Shown piece by piece: positions 32,114 through 32,344 of a DNA stretch of 32,344 nt. Source of the DNA: Thiotrichales bacterium (GTDB taxonomy: Bacteria > Pseudomonadota > Gammaproteobacteria > Thiomicrospirales > Thiomicrospiraceae); the NCBI GenBank assembly GCA_027036095.1, contig JALVTA010000124.1:1-32344 (forward strand), given 5' to 3'. Position 1 is the first letter of the stretch. Every line of letters starts with the position of its first letter. The notes beneath the pieces were generated by a model. It was given only the letters and a program-made list of their open reading frames with translations, had not been told where the DNA came from and did not search any database. The position numbers and the translations under genes were made by a program.

Positions 32114-32187
32114 CCCACCCATCCTTCGCCGTAACCGGCACCCGGACGCGACCCGCCATAACAGAACAGAAAACAGAGGAGCGCACC

Positions 32188-32344
32188 TTGAGTCACATCT
32201 GGTCCGAAAGTCTCGAACGGCTGCGGGACACCCTGCCGGAAGTCCAGTTCAACATGTGGATCAACGCCCTGCAGGCCCGGGAAGAGGGCAACACGCTGCG
32301 TCTGCTGGCCCCGACCGCCCAGGTGCAGGACTGGATCAGCCGCA
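32188..32344 (+). CDS. dnaA: Chromosomal replication initiator DnaA, 5' part (runs off the window)
   Basis: DnaA is the AAA+ initiator that opens oriC. Only the first 52 codons are present. They encode domain I (SHIWSESLERLRDTLPEVQF, NMWINALQAREEGNTLRLLA and QVQDWISR), which matches the DnaB-binding domain of E. coli DnaA, including the WI pair. The start is TTG at 32188, preceded by AGAGGAG at good spacing; no ATG or GTG is available near it. A rare start codon could help keep DnaA levels low. Confidence 0.93.
   Translation, partial: MSHIWSESLERLRDTLPEVQFNMWINALQAREEGNTLRLLAPTAQVQDWISR

Overview
The window looks like a piece of a gammaproteobacterial chromosome of moderately high GC (58-60% by eye). 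The ribosomal proteins and EF-Tu resemble those of Pseudomonas and E. coli throughout. A soxCD pair (sulfane dehydrogenase), a set of molybdenum-cofactor genes and a TauE/SafE-type exporter point to a sulfur-oxidising chemolithotroph, but the genus cannot be named from this sequence alone.

Bases 1-14217 are the 3' end of tuf followed by the S10, spc and alpha operons in the classical order: rpsJ-rplCDWB-rpsS-rplV-rpsC-rplP-rpmC-rpsQ / rplNXE-rpsNH-rplFR-rpsE-rpmD-rplO-secY / rpsMKD-rpoA-rplQ. Promoter-like sequences precede rpsJ, rplN and rpsM. rpmJ (L36), which usually lies between secY and rpsM, is absent. A strong terminator closes the block after rplQ.

Bases 14260-21681 hold housekeeping genes. 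A TatD-family hydrolase and a ThiF/TcdA-like enzyme are on the plus strand. On the minus strand are uvrA with an overlapping secreted DUF2927-type protein, and hemB with an overlapping aroE. Between uvrA and aroE lies about 545 bp without genes that carries four or five copies of a 22-bp repeat at roughly 104-bp spacing.

Bases 21747-28525 are on the plus strand: a small unknown protein, then soxC-soxD, a strong terminator, then moaA-moaD-moaE and moeA-moaC. The moaA start codon directly follows a near-perfect 26-bp palindrome that resembles a ModE (molybdate regulator) operator. SoxC is a molybdoenzyme, so these neighbours make and use the same cofactor. A second gene-free stretch (28526-29133) holds three more copies of the same repeat, two of them as an inverted pair.

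Bases 29134-32344 hold an EAL-HDOD signalling protein (minus), a membrane zinc peptidase (minus), a divergently transcribed TauE/SafE permease (plus), a cluster of DnaA boxes, and the start of dnaA with a TTG start codon. If replication starts at these boxes, the whole ribosomal block would be transcribed head-on to the fork, which is unusual.
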